A DNA stretch of 64,000 bases from VXYL01 sp965116345 (GCA_965116345.1 OZ220680.1:4216001-4280000); one strand, 5' to 3'. Shown: positions 24,847-34,354, counted from the first letter of the stretch. Notes: generated from the letters alone by a model not told the origin. Program-made: numbers and translations.

Positions 24847-27272
24847 ATCTAGCCGACTATCTTCGGAAGTCCGGGCCGCGGCAGTCGGACGCGGCGCCGG
24901 AGACCCCGGCACCGGCCGGCGCGGAGGCGAACGGCGCGGCGAAGCGTCCGGCCCCGCGCAAGGGGGTGCCGCCGGCGACGGCGGCGTCGATGTACCGCCC
25001 CGCGCGCTCGTTCGTGGACCACGTGCCTTGGGCGGAGGCGCTCGACGACGGGACCATCCTGCTCGAGGACGGCAGGAGCGTTGGCGCGGTGTGGGAGATC
25101 GAGCCGCGCGGCACGGAGGGCCGCGGCGGGCGCTGGCTGACGGATCTCAGGAACGGCCTGCACGACGTGCTGCAGGACGCGTTCGAGGAGTTCGACGCAT
25201 CGCCCTGGGTGGTGCAGACCTACACCTGGCGCGAGCCGGACCTGTCGGCGGCTGCCGCGGAGTTCAGGGACTACGTCGCCGAGGCCGCCCGGGACACGGA
25301 GTATTCCGCCGCCTACGCGGACATCCTCGCCGCCCACTACCGGGGCGTCGCGAAGCCCGGGGGGCTGTTCACCGACCGCCTCTCGCAGACCGCCTGGGCG
25401 GGCGCGCGGCAGCGCACCCTGGTGGTGCTCTACCGCTGGCTGCGCGACGCGAAGGCGGCGGACGGCGCGAACGCCTCGGCCGGCGCGGCGCTGCTCGAGG
25501 CCGGCGGGAAGCTGACCGGGGCGCTCGAGGGCCTGGGCGTGAAGCAGCGGCGGCTCGACGCCGCCGGGTTCCACGCCTGGCTCACGCGCTGGTTCAACGC
25601 GTGGACGGACCTCACCCCGGACGACCCCGCCGCGTTCGCGCGGGACCTGATCGGCGACGACGATCAGCCGTACGGCGACGGCTTCGCGGAGACGCTCTTC
25701 TACTGCCACCCGCGCTCGGACGCGGCCAACGGCGCCTGGATCTTCGACCGCACGGCGATGCGCGTGCTGACGGTCGAGGGGCTGCGGCGGCCACCGGCGA
25801 TCGGGCACGTGACCGGCGAGACGCGCCACGGCGACGCGGTCAACGCCGTGCTGGACCAGCTCCCGGAGGGCACCGTCTACGTCACGACCCTGGTCCCCGT
25901 GCCGCAGGACACGGTGGACGCCCACGTCGACCGGATCGCCGCCTCGGCCACCGGCGAGTCGGCGGACGCGATCCGGGCGCGCGCCGACTGCCATGTGGCG
26001 AAGGAGATCATGGGCGAGCGCCACAAGCTCTACCGGCTCGGCGTCGCCTTCTACCTGCGCGCCCCGTCCATGGAGGAACTGAACCGCCGCACGGCGCGGG
26101 CGCGCACGGTGCTGCTGCGGCACGGGTTCCGGGCGGTCGCGCCCAAGGACGACGTGCGCGCGCTCGACAATTTCCTCCTGCACCTGCCGATGGCCTACGA
26201 GCCGGACGCGGACAAGGCGGCGGGCTGGCGGCGGACGAGGCTCGCCTGGGTGCAGCACGCGGCCAACGTGTGGCCGCTGTTCGGCCGCTCGACCGGCACC
26301 GGGCGTCCGGGCCTGTCGTTCTTCAACCGCGGCGGCGAGCCGCTCGTCTTCGACCCGCTGAACAAGCTCGACCGCCTCAAGAACGCGCACGGGCTGCTGG
26401 TCGGGCCGACCGGCGCGGGCAAGAGCGCGACGCTCGGCGGCATGCTGGCGCAGCTGATGGCCGCGCACCGGCCGCGCCTCTTCGTGATCGAGGCCGGCAA
26501 CTCGTTCGGGCTGCTTGCCGACTGGTTCGAGTCGCTGGGGCTGACGGTGAACCGGGTGGCGCTGAAGCCCGGCAGCGGCGTGTCGCTGCCGACGTTCGCC
26601 GACGCGGCGCTCCTGCCGGAGGCCGCGCGGGTGGCGCTCGACACGGAGACGCCGGAGGACGCGGAACTGCCGGAACTCGGCGACGTCGTCGACGACGACG
26701 AGGACGAGCCGCGCGACATCCTGGGGGAGCTCGAGACGGTGGCCACGCTGATGGTGACCGGGGGCGAGGCCAAGGAGGTCGAGCGGCTGCGGCGCGCCGA
26801 CCGCCGCGTGATCCGGGACGCGGTGATCGAGGCGGCCAGGAACGCCCGCGCCGAGGGCGCGAAGCCGCGCACGGATCACGTGCGCCGCGCGTTCCACCTG
26901 CTCGCCGAGACCCGCGAGGGCATCTCGGCGGAGGCGCGGCAGCGCCTGCGCGACATGGGCGACGCCATCGGCCTCTTCTGCGACGGCTTCGCCGGCGAGG
27001 TGTTCAACCGCGACGGCGACATCTGGCCGGAGACCGACGTCACGCTGGTGGATCTCGCGCATTTCGCGCGCGAGGGCTACGAGGCGCACCTGGCCATCGC
27101 GCTCATCTCGCTCCTGAACGTGGTCAACAACATCGCCGAGCGCGACCAGCGCACGGGCCGCGAGATCGTGGTCGCCATCGACGAGGCGCACATCGTCACC
27201 ACGCACCCGCTGGTCAGCCCCTACCTCGTCAAGATCGTCAAGATGTGGCGGCAGAACGCCACGTATACATAA
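24843..27272 (+). pseudogene. VirB4/TraC-type conjugation ATPase, N-terminal part (split by island)
   Basis: 809 aa from GTG 24843, PFL_4706-type. Walker A GPTGAGKS is at about 521-528 and Walker B VVAIDEAH at about 776-783. The family continues beyond KIVKMWR into a C-terminal segment of about 140 residues; here the frame runs into QNATYT and a stop at 27272. The missing segment (MWRKLGAWLWLATQN onwards) is at 50098-50508, on the far side of the island. An ATPase lacking that RecA-like C-terminal half should not energise pilus assembly. Confidence 0.9.
27243..27262 (+). other. attL junction of the inserted island
   Basis: ATGTGGCGG (27243-27251) is repeated at 50098-50106. Here it is followed by six bases and the inverse half: GTGGCG (27245-27250), GCAGAA, CGCCAC (27257-27262). 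This is the layout of a tyrosine-recombinase core site, two inverted arms round a 6-bp overlap. Upstream bases ATCGT(C/G)A are also shared with the right junction. Confidence 0.75.
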
Positions 27273-27686
27273 CGTCCTGATTATAAGGTATTTTATCTGT
27301 TTTTCGTTGGCGTTGGGCAACAAAACGCCACCGTCCCGAACCGCGCAGTCGTGCCCCTTTCTGCGACGCCTTGCCGCCTTGCCGCCTTGCGGCCTGCGCG
27401 TAATCGTTCGGTCGTGCCCGGCATCGAGTTGGTCATGGGCGGCACGAGAAGCCGACAACGGCAGGAACGCGACGGCGGACGGTGGACGACGGCGCTGGCG
27501 CGAATCTGCCCCATGTTCACTGCGCAAAAGACGGTTTTGACCGGTGCGCGACACAGACAGCTGGACGACACGGAAGCCGAGCGATCCCCGCCAGCCGAAT
27601 GCACTCGGAGTCGAGCCGTCACCGACCGGTCGGTGCGCCGCCGCCTCAGCCGGCCTCCATCTCACCGCTAGTCGGTCGCATCCCGC
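27273..27686. other. Left end of the island, no gene seen
   Basis: The first 40 bp are AT-rich (around TTATAAGGTATTTTATC), typical of an attachment-arm region. The remainder has only overlapping frames with no domain content. Confidence 0.4.
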
Positions 27687-28603
27687 TCAGTGCGCCTCGT
27701 CCGTGAGCGCCACCTCATAGGCCTCCAGGTCACTGTGCAACACGGCATCGATCAAGGCGCGGGAGCCGCCCAGATAGCTCGAGTGGCCGCTGTACAGCAT
27801 CGCCAGACACCACCGCCGGTCACCGGGCCAGACGATGTGCGGCAGGTGATCGTCCCGCTGACCCGAATACGGTCGGGAGATCCACCCGGCGACGTCTCGG
27901 AACCGGGCGCGCCAAACGAAGTAGCTCCAGCCGCGGGTGACGAGTCGCACGTCGGTGTCCCAGTTATGGCTTCCGCCCTCCCACTGCCCGCACAGGCACC
28001 GGTCCCGCGGCCGCGTTTGCGTGGCAAGGATCCCGAACAGCCGCTTGGCGACGGACGGATCGATGTTGCACTCGAACGGAGGCCAGCTCCACACAGCGCA
28101 TCTGGACTCGACCCTCGAGCCCGCTCACGCGGGTCGCAGATGGCACCCCAGGACGTGTCGTGAGCCATGCGCAAGCCGTTTGCCGTCGCGACCTCGGCGC
28201 AGTGCAGCGGTTTGGCCCAGACGGCCTCCTCGTCCTCGCTGTCGTACCGCGGATGCAGGATCGCGCCCTCGGTTCCCACAGCAACGATCTTCCAGAACGG
28301 ATTGGGCAGCCGGACATAGGCATCGAACCCCACGGGAAGGAAATCACCCACCGTCCAGCTGGCGCCGTTGATCGTCAGCCCGTCCACGTCGCGCCCTGCC
28401 GCACGCTTGTAGAACCGCGGCAGTTCACTCTCCCGCCGCATCCTGCGGATGTCTCGCTGCCCCTTCCAAACCCGGTGGCGAACGACAACGTGCTCCCGCA
28501 GCGTCATCCGCGGCAGCGGGCCAGCATGCCGGATTACCACTGTCGCTTCCGCGTGCGGGCGATGCCGGAAGGGCCACCAGAGGCGGCGGCGCCTGGTCAT
28601 CAA
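27687..28603 (-). pseudogene. Conserved hypothetical protein, frameshifted
   Basis: From 28603 the frame reads ...ASWTVGDFLPVGFDAYVRLPNPFWKIV...AEVATANG...TSWGAICDP. It then continues in a different frame from about 28110 to 27687 as WPPFECNIDPSVAKRLFGIL...DRCLCGQWEGG...GGSRALIDAVL. Both halves match one widespread family of unknown function (DFLP.GFDAY at the start, GGSRALIDAVL at the end), so a single indel near 28100 breaks the gene or is a sequence error. A Cys pair (CLCGQW) is conserved in the second half. Confidence 0.65.
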
Positions 28604-28724
28604 TGCGCACCTCGGCGGCGTCCGGCTGCGTCCCGCCGCAGTCTGCGGGCCCCGCGCAGCGCGTGACGCCGACCCGTCTTGATCGTGATGGTTGTCAACC
28701 GATGCCTCAACTCCCTGCCTGCCG

Positions 28725-28958
28725 TTAGCGGATCGCCGACTTGAGCGCGCCGCTCGCCTTGAACGCGGGTGCGCACGACGCCGCGATCTTGATCGCTTCC
28801 CCGGTCGCCGGGTTCCGTCCCATGCGTGCCGCCCGCTCGCGAACGGAGAACGTGCCGAAGCCGACGAGCCTCACCTCGTCGCCGTCCGCAAGCGCGTTGC
28901 GGATCGCTGCAACGGCCCGTCCAGCGCTCTGGTCGCCTCGTCGCGCGAGATTCTTCAT
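28725..28958 (-). CDS. HU/IHF-like DNA-bending protein, short N terminus
   Basis: 77 aa from ATG 28958, about 9 nt after GGAGG. DGDEVRLVGFGTFSVRERAARMGRNPATGE is the HU beta-arm region with the intercalating-proline context RNP, and PAFKASGALKSAI the C-terminal helix. The usual first helix is about 13 residues short compared with 90-aa HU proteins, so dimer stability may be affected. HU-like proteins on islands often assist the local integrase. Confidence 0.7.
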   Translation of the reverse strand: MKNLARRGDQSAGRAVAAIRNALADGDEVRLVGFGTFSVRERAARMGRNPATGEAIKIAASCAPAFKASGALKSAIR

Positions 28959-28967
28959 CGACGCCAT

Positions 28968-29648
28968 ACCTCCGACCCCGCAATCTTGGGCAATAGGGTG
29001 GTCGGTCTCAACGAATCCACGGTGGATAACCTCACGGTGCCGATCCGTGCCGTGCCCGACAATGCGCGGGCGAGAGCCCGTAACGACTACCACAGTCCCA
29101 CATGGTCTGTCGAGAACAGCCAGGGTGCCGGCAATCCTCCTCGTTCACAAGGTGCCTCGCATGGGGACCAGGATTTCGACAGAGGCTCCACAGCGGCGTT
29201 GAGGAACCATTGTGGGCGATGCCGCCCGAGGGGCGGCCCACGCCCTAGTCGGCTTCGCCGACCGGAGCCCGCAAGCGGTCTCCGCCCAGCCGGGTGACGG
29301 TCGCTATCGCTTCCGCCCTCCGGGCGGTGATGCCGCTCTTCGACGCATTGCCGGACCGAGGGGTCCACCACCCGCTGCACACGTCCGGCATCCAGTGGTT
29401 CGATTTCGACGACCGCTCCACTCGTCCGGCGCGGTACCGATCGGAGCGGCCGGTTCCGCAGAACCACACCACCGTCCCGTCCGTCGGTTCGCTGCCCATC
29501 CTGCCATGCGTGCTCGACCGGTCAACCCGGCGGGTTCTCCGCTGGCGCTGCGACCTCGCTGACGCGAGGTGACCGGCCTGCGCGCGCATGCCGCCTGTCC
29601 AGGCACCGACGCACTCCCGCGTCGGCAACAACCTGACAGGAGACCGAC
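28968..29648. other. Stretch without a supportable gene
   Basis: I saw no coding frame with family resemblance. It contains one copy of a 95-bp dispersed repeat (29242-29335). Confidence 0.4.
29242..29335 (+). repeat. 95-bp dispersed repeat, copy 1
   Basis: Begins GCCCTAGTCGGCTTCGCCGAC and ends GCTTCCGCCCTCCGGGCGG. It matches 61145-61240 in direct orientation over about 95 bp with only scattered differences (I estimate more than 80 percent identity). It holds two small hairpins, GTCGGC-TTC-GCCGAC and CCGCCC-TCC-GGGCGG. Each copy lies a few hundred bp upstream of a plus-strand gene. Confidence 0.7.
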
Positions 29649-30185
29649 ATGGACCTTCAAACCCTCGTCGCCCAGTGGAGCGGCAAACTCCCCGATGGCT
29701 TCGTCCGCCCCGCCATCCTCGACACCGGCCTGCCGGAGTGCAAGCACCGCCGGTGCCGCAACAAAGTCGCCATCAAGCGCGACGGTTCGCCGGCGCACGC
29801 ATGTCAGCCGTGTTTGACTCGTCGGGCTACTTCGTGCCGACGGCGCCGCAAAGCACTGGTTGCCGACGGCGGCTGCCGACGATGCGCCTACCGCAAGCGA
29901 CTGCGGGGCGACTTCCTCTGCGAGCGGTGCCGCGAAGACCGGGACATCGAGCGCGCGCAGAAGCGGCAGGACGCCATCGACGCGGCGGCCATCGACGAGT
30001 TCGCCGCCCAGCCGGACAAGGTGCACAAGGCGAGCAACCTCGATTGCGGTTTGTCCCCTTGGAACGCAAGACCGGCGCCTGAACCCTCGGCAGCATACTG
30101 GAGTCCGCTGCCGGATCCTGCGCCGAAGCAAAGCGAATTGTGGAGATGGTCGCCCATGAACGGGAAGCTGCACCGCCGGTACTGA
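29649..30185 (+). CDS. Cys-rich, probably zinc-binding hypothetical protein
   Basis: 178 aa from ATG 29649 behind AGGAGACCGAC. Several CxxC-like pairs span about 31-100 (ECKHRRC, CQPCLTRRATSC, GCRRCAYRK, LCERCRED) in a strongly basic context, suggesting zinc knuckles and nucleic-acid binding. The C-terminal third is Pro/Ser-rich. No family recognised. It converges on the NYN gene. Confidence 0.55.
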   Translation: MDLQTLVAQWSGKLPDGFVRPAILDTGLPECKHRRCRNKVAIKRDGSPAHACQPCLTRRATSCRRRRKALVADGGCRRCAYRKRLRGDFLCERCREDRDIERAQKRQDAIDAAAIDEFAAQPDKVHKASNLDCGLSPWNARPAPEPSAAYWSPLPDPAPKQSELWRWSPMNGKLHRRY

Positions 30186-30202
30186 TCCCGCACAGTCGCG
30201 GC

Positions 30203-30235
30203 GGAGGCGCAACGACTCTCGGTTGTTGCGCCTCC
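30203..30235. terminator. Hairpin terminator between convergent genes
   Basis: Perfect 11-bp stem GGAGGCGCAAC/GTTGCGCCTCC (30203-30213, 30225-30235) between the Cys-rich gene (ends 30185) and the oppositely oriented NYN gene (ends 30260). Confidence 0.65.
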
Positions 30236-30259
30236 TGCCGCTCCGGCGGCTGCCCGGGA

Positions 30260-30685
30260 CTACAAACGGCCGCCGGCCGGCCACGCGCCGACGACCTTCC
30301 TCCCGCGCCACCGCAACGCCTTCACAGCCGGGACCAGCGCGATGTCCGCCGCCACGATCACGTAGACGCCCACCTGCGGCGCCGACCACGCCAGGTTCAC
30401 CGCGTCAACGGCCATCTTGATGCACACCCCATGCGCCCGGTTCGACCGCACCGGCACCTGCACCGGTTCGACGCCCAGACCGCGGAGCGCCGGCTGGTAG
30501 CGGTTCACCGCTTCCTCGCCCCAGTCGGCGTACGCGTTGGCGGCGGCGACCCTGCCGTGCTCCCCGGCGAACCGGAACAGCGCCTCGCAGTCAACGTCGT
30601 TCTCGACGCCGTGCGCCAGGTTCCAGAAGTCGATCAGCAGCGCCACGTCGCCGTTCGCGCCCGCAGGTTGGTATTCATGCACCAC
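30260..30685 (-). CDS. NYN/PIN-like ribonuclease-fold protein coupled to integrase
   Basis: 141 aa whose start lies 11 nt inside the 3' end of the integrase gene. LLIDFWNLAHG (first acidic residue), ANAYADWGEEAVNRYQ, and VYVIVAADIALVPAVKALRWRGRKVVG follow the NYN-domain order. In active members the last motif is SGDSDF-like; here it reads AADIAL, keeping one Asp and losing the second, so catalysis may be weak or absent. It stops right after the NYN core with no LOTUS/OST-HTH extension. Confidence 0.7.
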   Translation of the reverse strand: MVHEYQPAGANGDVALLIDFWNLAHGVENDVDCEALFRFAGEHGRVAAANAYADWGEEAVNRYQPALRGLGVEPVQVPVRSNRAHGVCIKMAVDAVNLAWSAPQVGVYVIVAADIALVPAVKALRWRGRKVVGAWPAGGRL

Positions 30686-31541
30686 AATAAATCTCCACTA
30701 TAGAAATTCTCGAATGTCCCATCTCCCTGGAAATCGTCGCCCGGGCGTCCCGGTCGATCCGCTTCCGCGCCCCCTTCAGGCTCCGCATCGGCGGCCCGCC
30801 CGCGGCCGGCGGTTTCCAGCCGGTGATCTCCTCGTAGCGTGTTTGGGCGAACCGATGACGCAGGCTGTGCATACGCTCCAACCCGGCGTCCGCCGTCTGT
30901 TTCTCGTAGACCTCGAGCTGCTGTTTGTAATTCCTGTGGCCGGGGATCATGGCCCCGCCGCCGGCGAAGGCGCGCGCCTCGTCGAGCAGCCGGCGCTGGG
31001 ATTCCTTCAGCACCGGAATCTCGCGCGGCCGGCCGCCCTTGGTCCACGACGCCTTCAGCACGATCTTCGAACCCCGGTCCGCGTACGAAGGCAAGAACTT
31101 GATCGCTTCCTCGCGCCTGAGCCCGAACGCCTCCTGCAGCCGGAGCGCCATGCGCACATGTTCGTCCCGCACCAGCGCCAGCCGGTCCTCCGGCAGGTCG
31201 CCGCTCCGGTCCTCGTTGATGACGCGTTTCCGGTCCCCGATCCCGTAGCTCGCGTTGTCCGCGCGCACCACGTTCGGCTTGCCGATCCGCTTCGCCCACC
31301 AGCGCAGGTGGCTCATCCTGTTCCTGATCGTGCCGGTCGAGAGCCCCTGGCGCTTCCACTCGCGCACCAGCGCCTCGACGTGTTTGCCTTTCAGCCCCGT
31401 CGCCCGCAGGCGCCGGTAGCCGAGATCGTGGAGGGTGTTCGCCATGCGGGCGAGATTGAAGGAGCGCCCGGTCCGGGTGCCGAACGCGCCTTCTCTGGCG
31501 TCGTCCAACAGGCGTTTCAGGTCGTAGTTCAACTGCCGCAT
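30675..31541 (-). CDS. Tyrosine recombinase / integrase
   Basis: 288 aa. The N-terminal core-binding domain (1-105) is homologous to the fragment at 9213. The catalytic domain has LRREEAIKF (Arg), SWTKGG (Lys), MHSLRHRFAQ (HxxR) and REMGHS...IVEIYCG (GH and Tyr). It overlaps the NYN gene. Its own promoter region shares the TTGACC-centred layout of the 9213 fragment, and about 940 bp upstream is hairpin element copy B, the mirror image of the arrangement at 8.4-9.5 kb. Confidence 0.88.
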   Translation of the reverse strand: MRQLNYDLKRLLDDAREGAFGTRTGRSFNLARMANTLHDLGYRRLRATGLKGKHVEALVREWKRQGLSTGTIRNRMSHLRWWAKRIGKPNVVRADNASYGIGDRKRVINEDRSGDLPEDRLALVRDEHVRMALRLQEAFGLRREEAIKFLPSYADRGSKIVLKASWTKGGRPREIPVLKESQRRLLDEARAFAGGGAMIPGHRNYKQQLEVYEKQTADAGLERMHSLRHRFAQTRYEEITGWKPPAAGGPPMRSLKGARKRIDRDARATISREMGHSRISIVEIYCGA

Positions 31542-31547
31542 CCGGCC

Positions 31548-31605
31548 AAAGTAGCAGCCTGACCGGCACGGTCAACGACCGCGTGTGAAGCACCGTGCTA
31601 AGTTT
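31548..31605 (-). promoter_or_regulatory. Integrase promoter with operator-like sequence
   Basis: On the minus strand CTTAGCACGGTGCTTCACACG precedes -35 TTGACC (31575-31570) and a weak -10 TACTTT (31553-31548), directly before ATG 31541, so the leader would be only a few bases. It aligns with the promoter at 9111-9174. Confidence 0.45.
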
Positions 31606-32432
31606 TTCTCTCGTGGTTTCAGAAGGTTGCGGACGGTGGGGACGCCGCCGGACAGGCAGTGGCGCGAGCTGCGCCGCCGTGTTCGGGGAGATCGCCGGAG
31701 GCTCCGCCCGCGGCCGCCGGAGGGCGGCCGGGGAGGGTGGTACTGGTGAGTTTTGATGGGCCATCCAACGCCTTCAACAGGTCGTCGGAGCGCAGCTTCA
31801 ACTGCGAATAGCCCTCGATGCATTGCTTGCGGTTGCCGTCCAAATGCGGCGGCTGCGGCTTGCCTTCCGGCAGCGGCCGCCAGCCCTCTCGGCCGCGACG
31901 GTGTCCGTCGGCTGCGGTGCAAATCGCGGGGACTGGATTCCCGTCCGCGCGATGCTCCACATGGCCGGGGGTCTCCCCCGGCTACCGCGAGTCCACCTCG
32001 CCGCCGCGACAGTCCGGCTCGACGCCCGGCTGTTGCCAGGTCGTCCGCGAGGTATCGTAAGGTCTCGCGGAGACCGTCTGCCGTCTCGGGTACGCCCCCA
32101 TCACAATCAGCGACATGGCGCACGGTGCCTTTGCGGTGCATCTCCCCGCCCGCCGCGATATGATCGCGGCCTGGCACGTCGGACACGCTGATTGCGTGCC
32201 GGGCCGGGTCTCCCCGACAGACGCCAGGGTTGCCCCTCGGCGCGTCCGGCTTCCCGGACTACGGGTTTCCCCGCTAATGGCCGCAGCGCTGCGGTCTACG
32301 CCGAATTGCTTCGACGCGCCCAGAACGTGGCTCTGAACTTCCGGGCTGGCCCCGGCGAGGCCGTCACATGCAACCATGGGACGGCACCTTTGCGCGGCGC
32401 ATTGTACAGCGTCATCAGCGCATCACCAGCGC
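31606..32432. other. Stretch between integrase and hairpin element B, decayed coding traces
   Basis: No intact gene. A minus-strand segment near 32190-32110 reads VSDVPGRD...RKGTVRHVA and resembles the segment beside copy A. Another near 31880-31740 (DGNRKQCIEGYSQLKLR) looks protein-like but has no supported start. Confidence 0.35.
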
Positions 32433-32569
32433 CGCGTGTTTAGCAGCCCTTGCGGCATAAGGGTCCGCGGTGCGTTTAGCGCCCCGTCACTACCGGATAT
32501 CCGCATTCATAAACACTCCCCGGTCGTCTTGCGACCGGTCCGAACCGCCAGCTGGTAGTGACGGGGCGC
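32433..32569. repeat. Hairpin element, copy B, with CGCGTGTTTAGC motif
   Basis: CGCGTGTTTAGC (32433-32444) and a CCCTTGCGGCA segment precede a perfect 16-bp inverted repeat (32479-32494, 32554-32569) whose arms contain GTCACTACC/GGTAGTGAC. The 59-nt loop has an inner CCGGTCG/CGACCGG stem. Order and motifs mirror copy A at 8353-8466, but loop length and sequence differ. Confidence 0.75.
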
Positions 32570-32598
32570 AGGCCGACGCGGTGTCATGCTCGCCGCCT

Positions 32599-33162
32599 TC
32601 ACCGGCCGTTCGTTCCTGGCGTTCCGTCGCCGCCGGGCAGCTGTTCGCGAAGCGACGGCCGCGGAGCGCCCGCCAGTTCCGTCTCCAGTTCGCCCAGTTT
32701 CAGCCGGCCCGCAGCCAGCATTTCGTCGAGAACCATCGCCCGCCGCACGTAGCCCCTGTGCGGCGCGCATGCCCCCTCCACAAGCCCGTACTGCGCACAT
32801 GCCTGCGCCAGCGCCAGCGGTCGCCGCGTGGCCAGCGGCGAAGCCGCCAGCCGCTCCACGTGCCGCCGCAGTTCCTCCGGGCCCGGACCCCTGTCCACCA
32901 GCCGGCTCCTGTGCCGTTCGGTGACCACGTCCAGCAGGCTGCGCCGGTGCGCATCCGGCAGCGCGTCGATCCCCGGCACCTCCGACGCCGACCAGTACAG
33001 CCGTGCCAGCTCCGCCGCGTCGCCCTCCGGCAGCGCCTCGTGCGCCGCGAACGGCACCGCCGCGGGCGCCGCTTCGTCCGACGGCTCTCCCCGCGTCGCG
33101 TTGGCCGCCAGCGAAGCTGCGGCGAGCGCCAGCCCCATTGCCGCTCTTGTGAATCCGTCCAT
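32599..33162 (-). CDS. Small exported protein, last gene of the secreted-protein operon
   Basis: 187 aa from ATG 33162 behind GGGAGGAACG. Signal peptide FTRAAMGLALAAASLAANA. The mature part is helical and acidic with two Cys (AQACAQYGLVEGACAPHRGYV), likely a disulfide. No family recognised. It lies 64 nt behind the DsbA-like gene in the same direction, so it is most likely co-transcribed and periplasmic or secreted. Confidence 0.6.
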   Translation of the reverse strand: MDGFTRAAMGLALAAASLAANATRGEPSDEAAPAAVPFAAHEALPEGDAAELARLYWSASEVPGIDALPDAHRRSLLDVVTERHRSRLVDRGPGPEELRRHVERLAASPLATRRPLALAQACAQYGLVEGACAPHRGYVRRAMVLDEMLAAGRLKLGELETELAGAPRPSLREQLPGGDGTPGTNGR

Positions 33163-33226
33163 CGTTCCTCCCGACCGGCCCTCCGCCGTCCCGTGTTCCA
33201 ATTCCCGTCCGTCGCCCGCCCGACGC

Positions 33227-34354
33227 TCAGCGCACCTCGTCGACCAGTGCAGACAGCGCCGGTGCGTCCAGCGACCCCGGCGACGCGCGGACCTGCTCCG
33301 GGCCGACCACCAGGAACGCCGGCGTCCCCGTCACTCCCAGCCGCCGCGCCAGCGCGGTGTTCGCCTCGATCCGCGCCGACACCGCCGCGGAGTCCATGTC
33401 CGCCCGCAGCCGGTCCGCGTCCAGGCCCAGCGCCGAGGCCAGTTCCGCCGCCGCCGCGTCCCCGTAGTCGTCCTCCCGCGCCATCAGCGCGAAGTGCGCA
33501 TCCGCGTAGCTCGCCTGCATCCCCGCCGCCAGCGCCAGCCGCGACGCGCGCACGCTGTCCGGGCCGAGGATCGGGTAGTCGCGCAGCTCCACCCGCACGT
33601 CCGGCAGCGCCGCCGCCGCCCGCACCGCGTCGGCCGACCGCTTGCAGTAGCCGCAGCGGTAGTCGAAGAACTCCACCACCGTCACCGCCGCCGCGTCCGT
33701 CGTCGCCCCAGTCGACGGTACCTCCAGGTCGCCGACGACCTCCGCGCGCAGTTCCGAAACCCGCCCGGCAAGCCGGCGCCTGGGATCGGTCGCCTCCTCG
33801 ATGATCCCGGGATTCGCCAGCAGGTACTCCCGCACGACGGCCTCCACCGCGGCCCGGTCCCGCACAGCCGCACCCGCCTCGCCGGTGCCCGCGGCCGGCC
33901 GCGCGCGCTCCGGCCGAACCGCCGCCACGCGCACCTCCAGTTGCGTGGCACCCGCCCGCGGCGACGCCGTGACGTGCACGGGCCGGTCCACGCCTTCGAG
34001 CAACGCGACCACCGTTCCGCCGCGGCGTCCGTCGCCCGCACGCAGGATCGCCACGTGCGGATGGCTCGGCGCCTGTTCCGCGGCCACGCCCGAACCCTCG
34101 ATCCACACGATCCTCAGCGGCGCGCCCGACCGGTCGGCGAACGCGATCGTCGCGATGCCGTCCGGCACCACCCGCACCGCCGGCGCCGGCCCGCCGGACG
34201 CGGAAGAGGGCGTCAGTTCCACCGTCGCCGCCTCCGATCCGTGCGCCACCGGTGGCAGCGCGGCCAGCGCAAGCACGGCGCTGAAGACCGCGTTGCGGAT
34301 CGCCGCGCAAATCCCCGCCGGTCGTTCTCCGGCCTGTCCGTACAACGTACTCAT
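33227..34354 (-). CDS. DsbA-like thiol oxidoreductase fused to an N-terminal beta domain
   Basis: 375 aa from ATG 34354 behind GGGAGG. Signal peptide NAVFSAVLALAALPPVAHG. Residues about 45-150 form a beta-rich domain (VVPDGIATIAFADRSGAPL, VVALLEGVDRPVHVTA), loosely reminiscent of TraK/DotH/VirB9 periplasmic domains (low confidence). The C-terminal thioredoxin/DsbA domain has FFDYRCGYCKRS (Cys234, Cys237) and the cis-Pro loop GVTGTPAFLV. Genes upstream encode a very Cys-rich giant protein and a lipoprotein, so the natural reading is a dedicated periplasmic disulfide catalyst for them. Confidence 0.8.
   Translation of the reverse strand: MSTLYGQAGERPAGICAAIRNAVFSAVLALAALPPVAHGSEAATVELTPSSASGGPAPAVRVVPDGIATIAFADRSGAPLRIVWIEGSGVAAEQAPSHPHVAILRAGDGRRGGTVVALLEGVDRPVHVTASPRAGATQLEVRVAAVRPERARPAAGTGEAGAAVRDRAAVEAVVREYLLANPGIIEEATDPRRRLAGRVSELRAEVVGDLEVPSTGATTDAAAVTVVEFFDYRCGYCKRSADAVRAAAALPDVRVELRDYPILGPDSVRASRLALAAGMQASYADAHFALMAREDDYGDAAAAELASALGLDADRLRADMDSAAVSARIEANTALARRLGVTGTPAFLVVGPEQVRASPGSLDAPALSALVDEVR

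Noticed and set aside
24849..27665. Long minus-strand frame opposite the VirB4-type gene
   Set aside because: Antisense shadow; the opposite strand has Walker A/B and family motifs.
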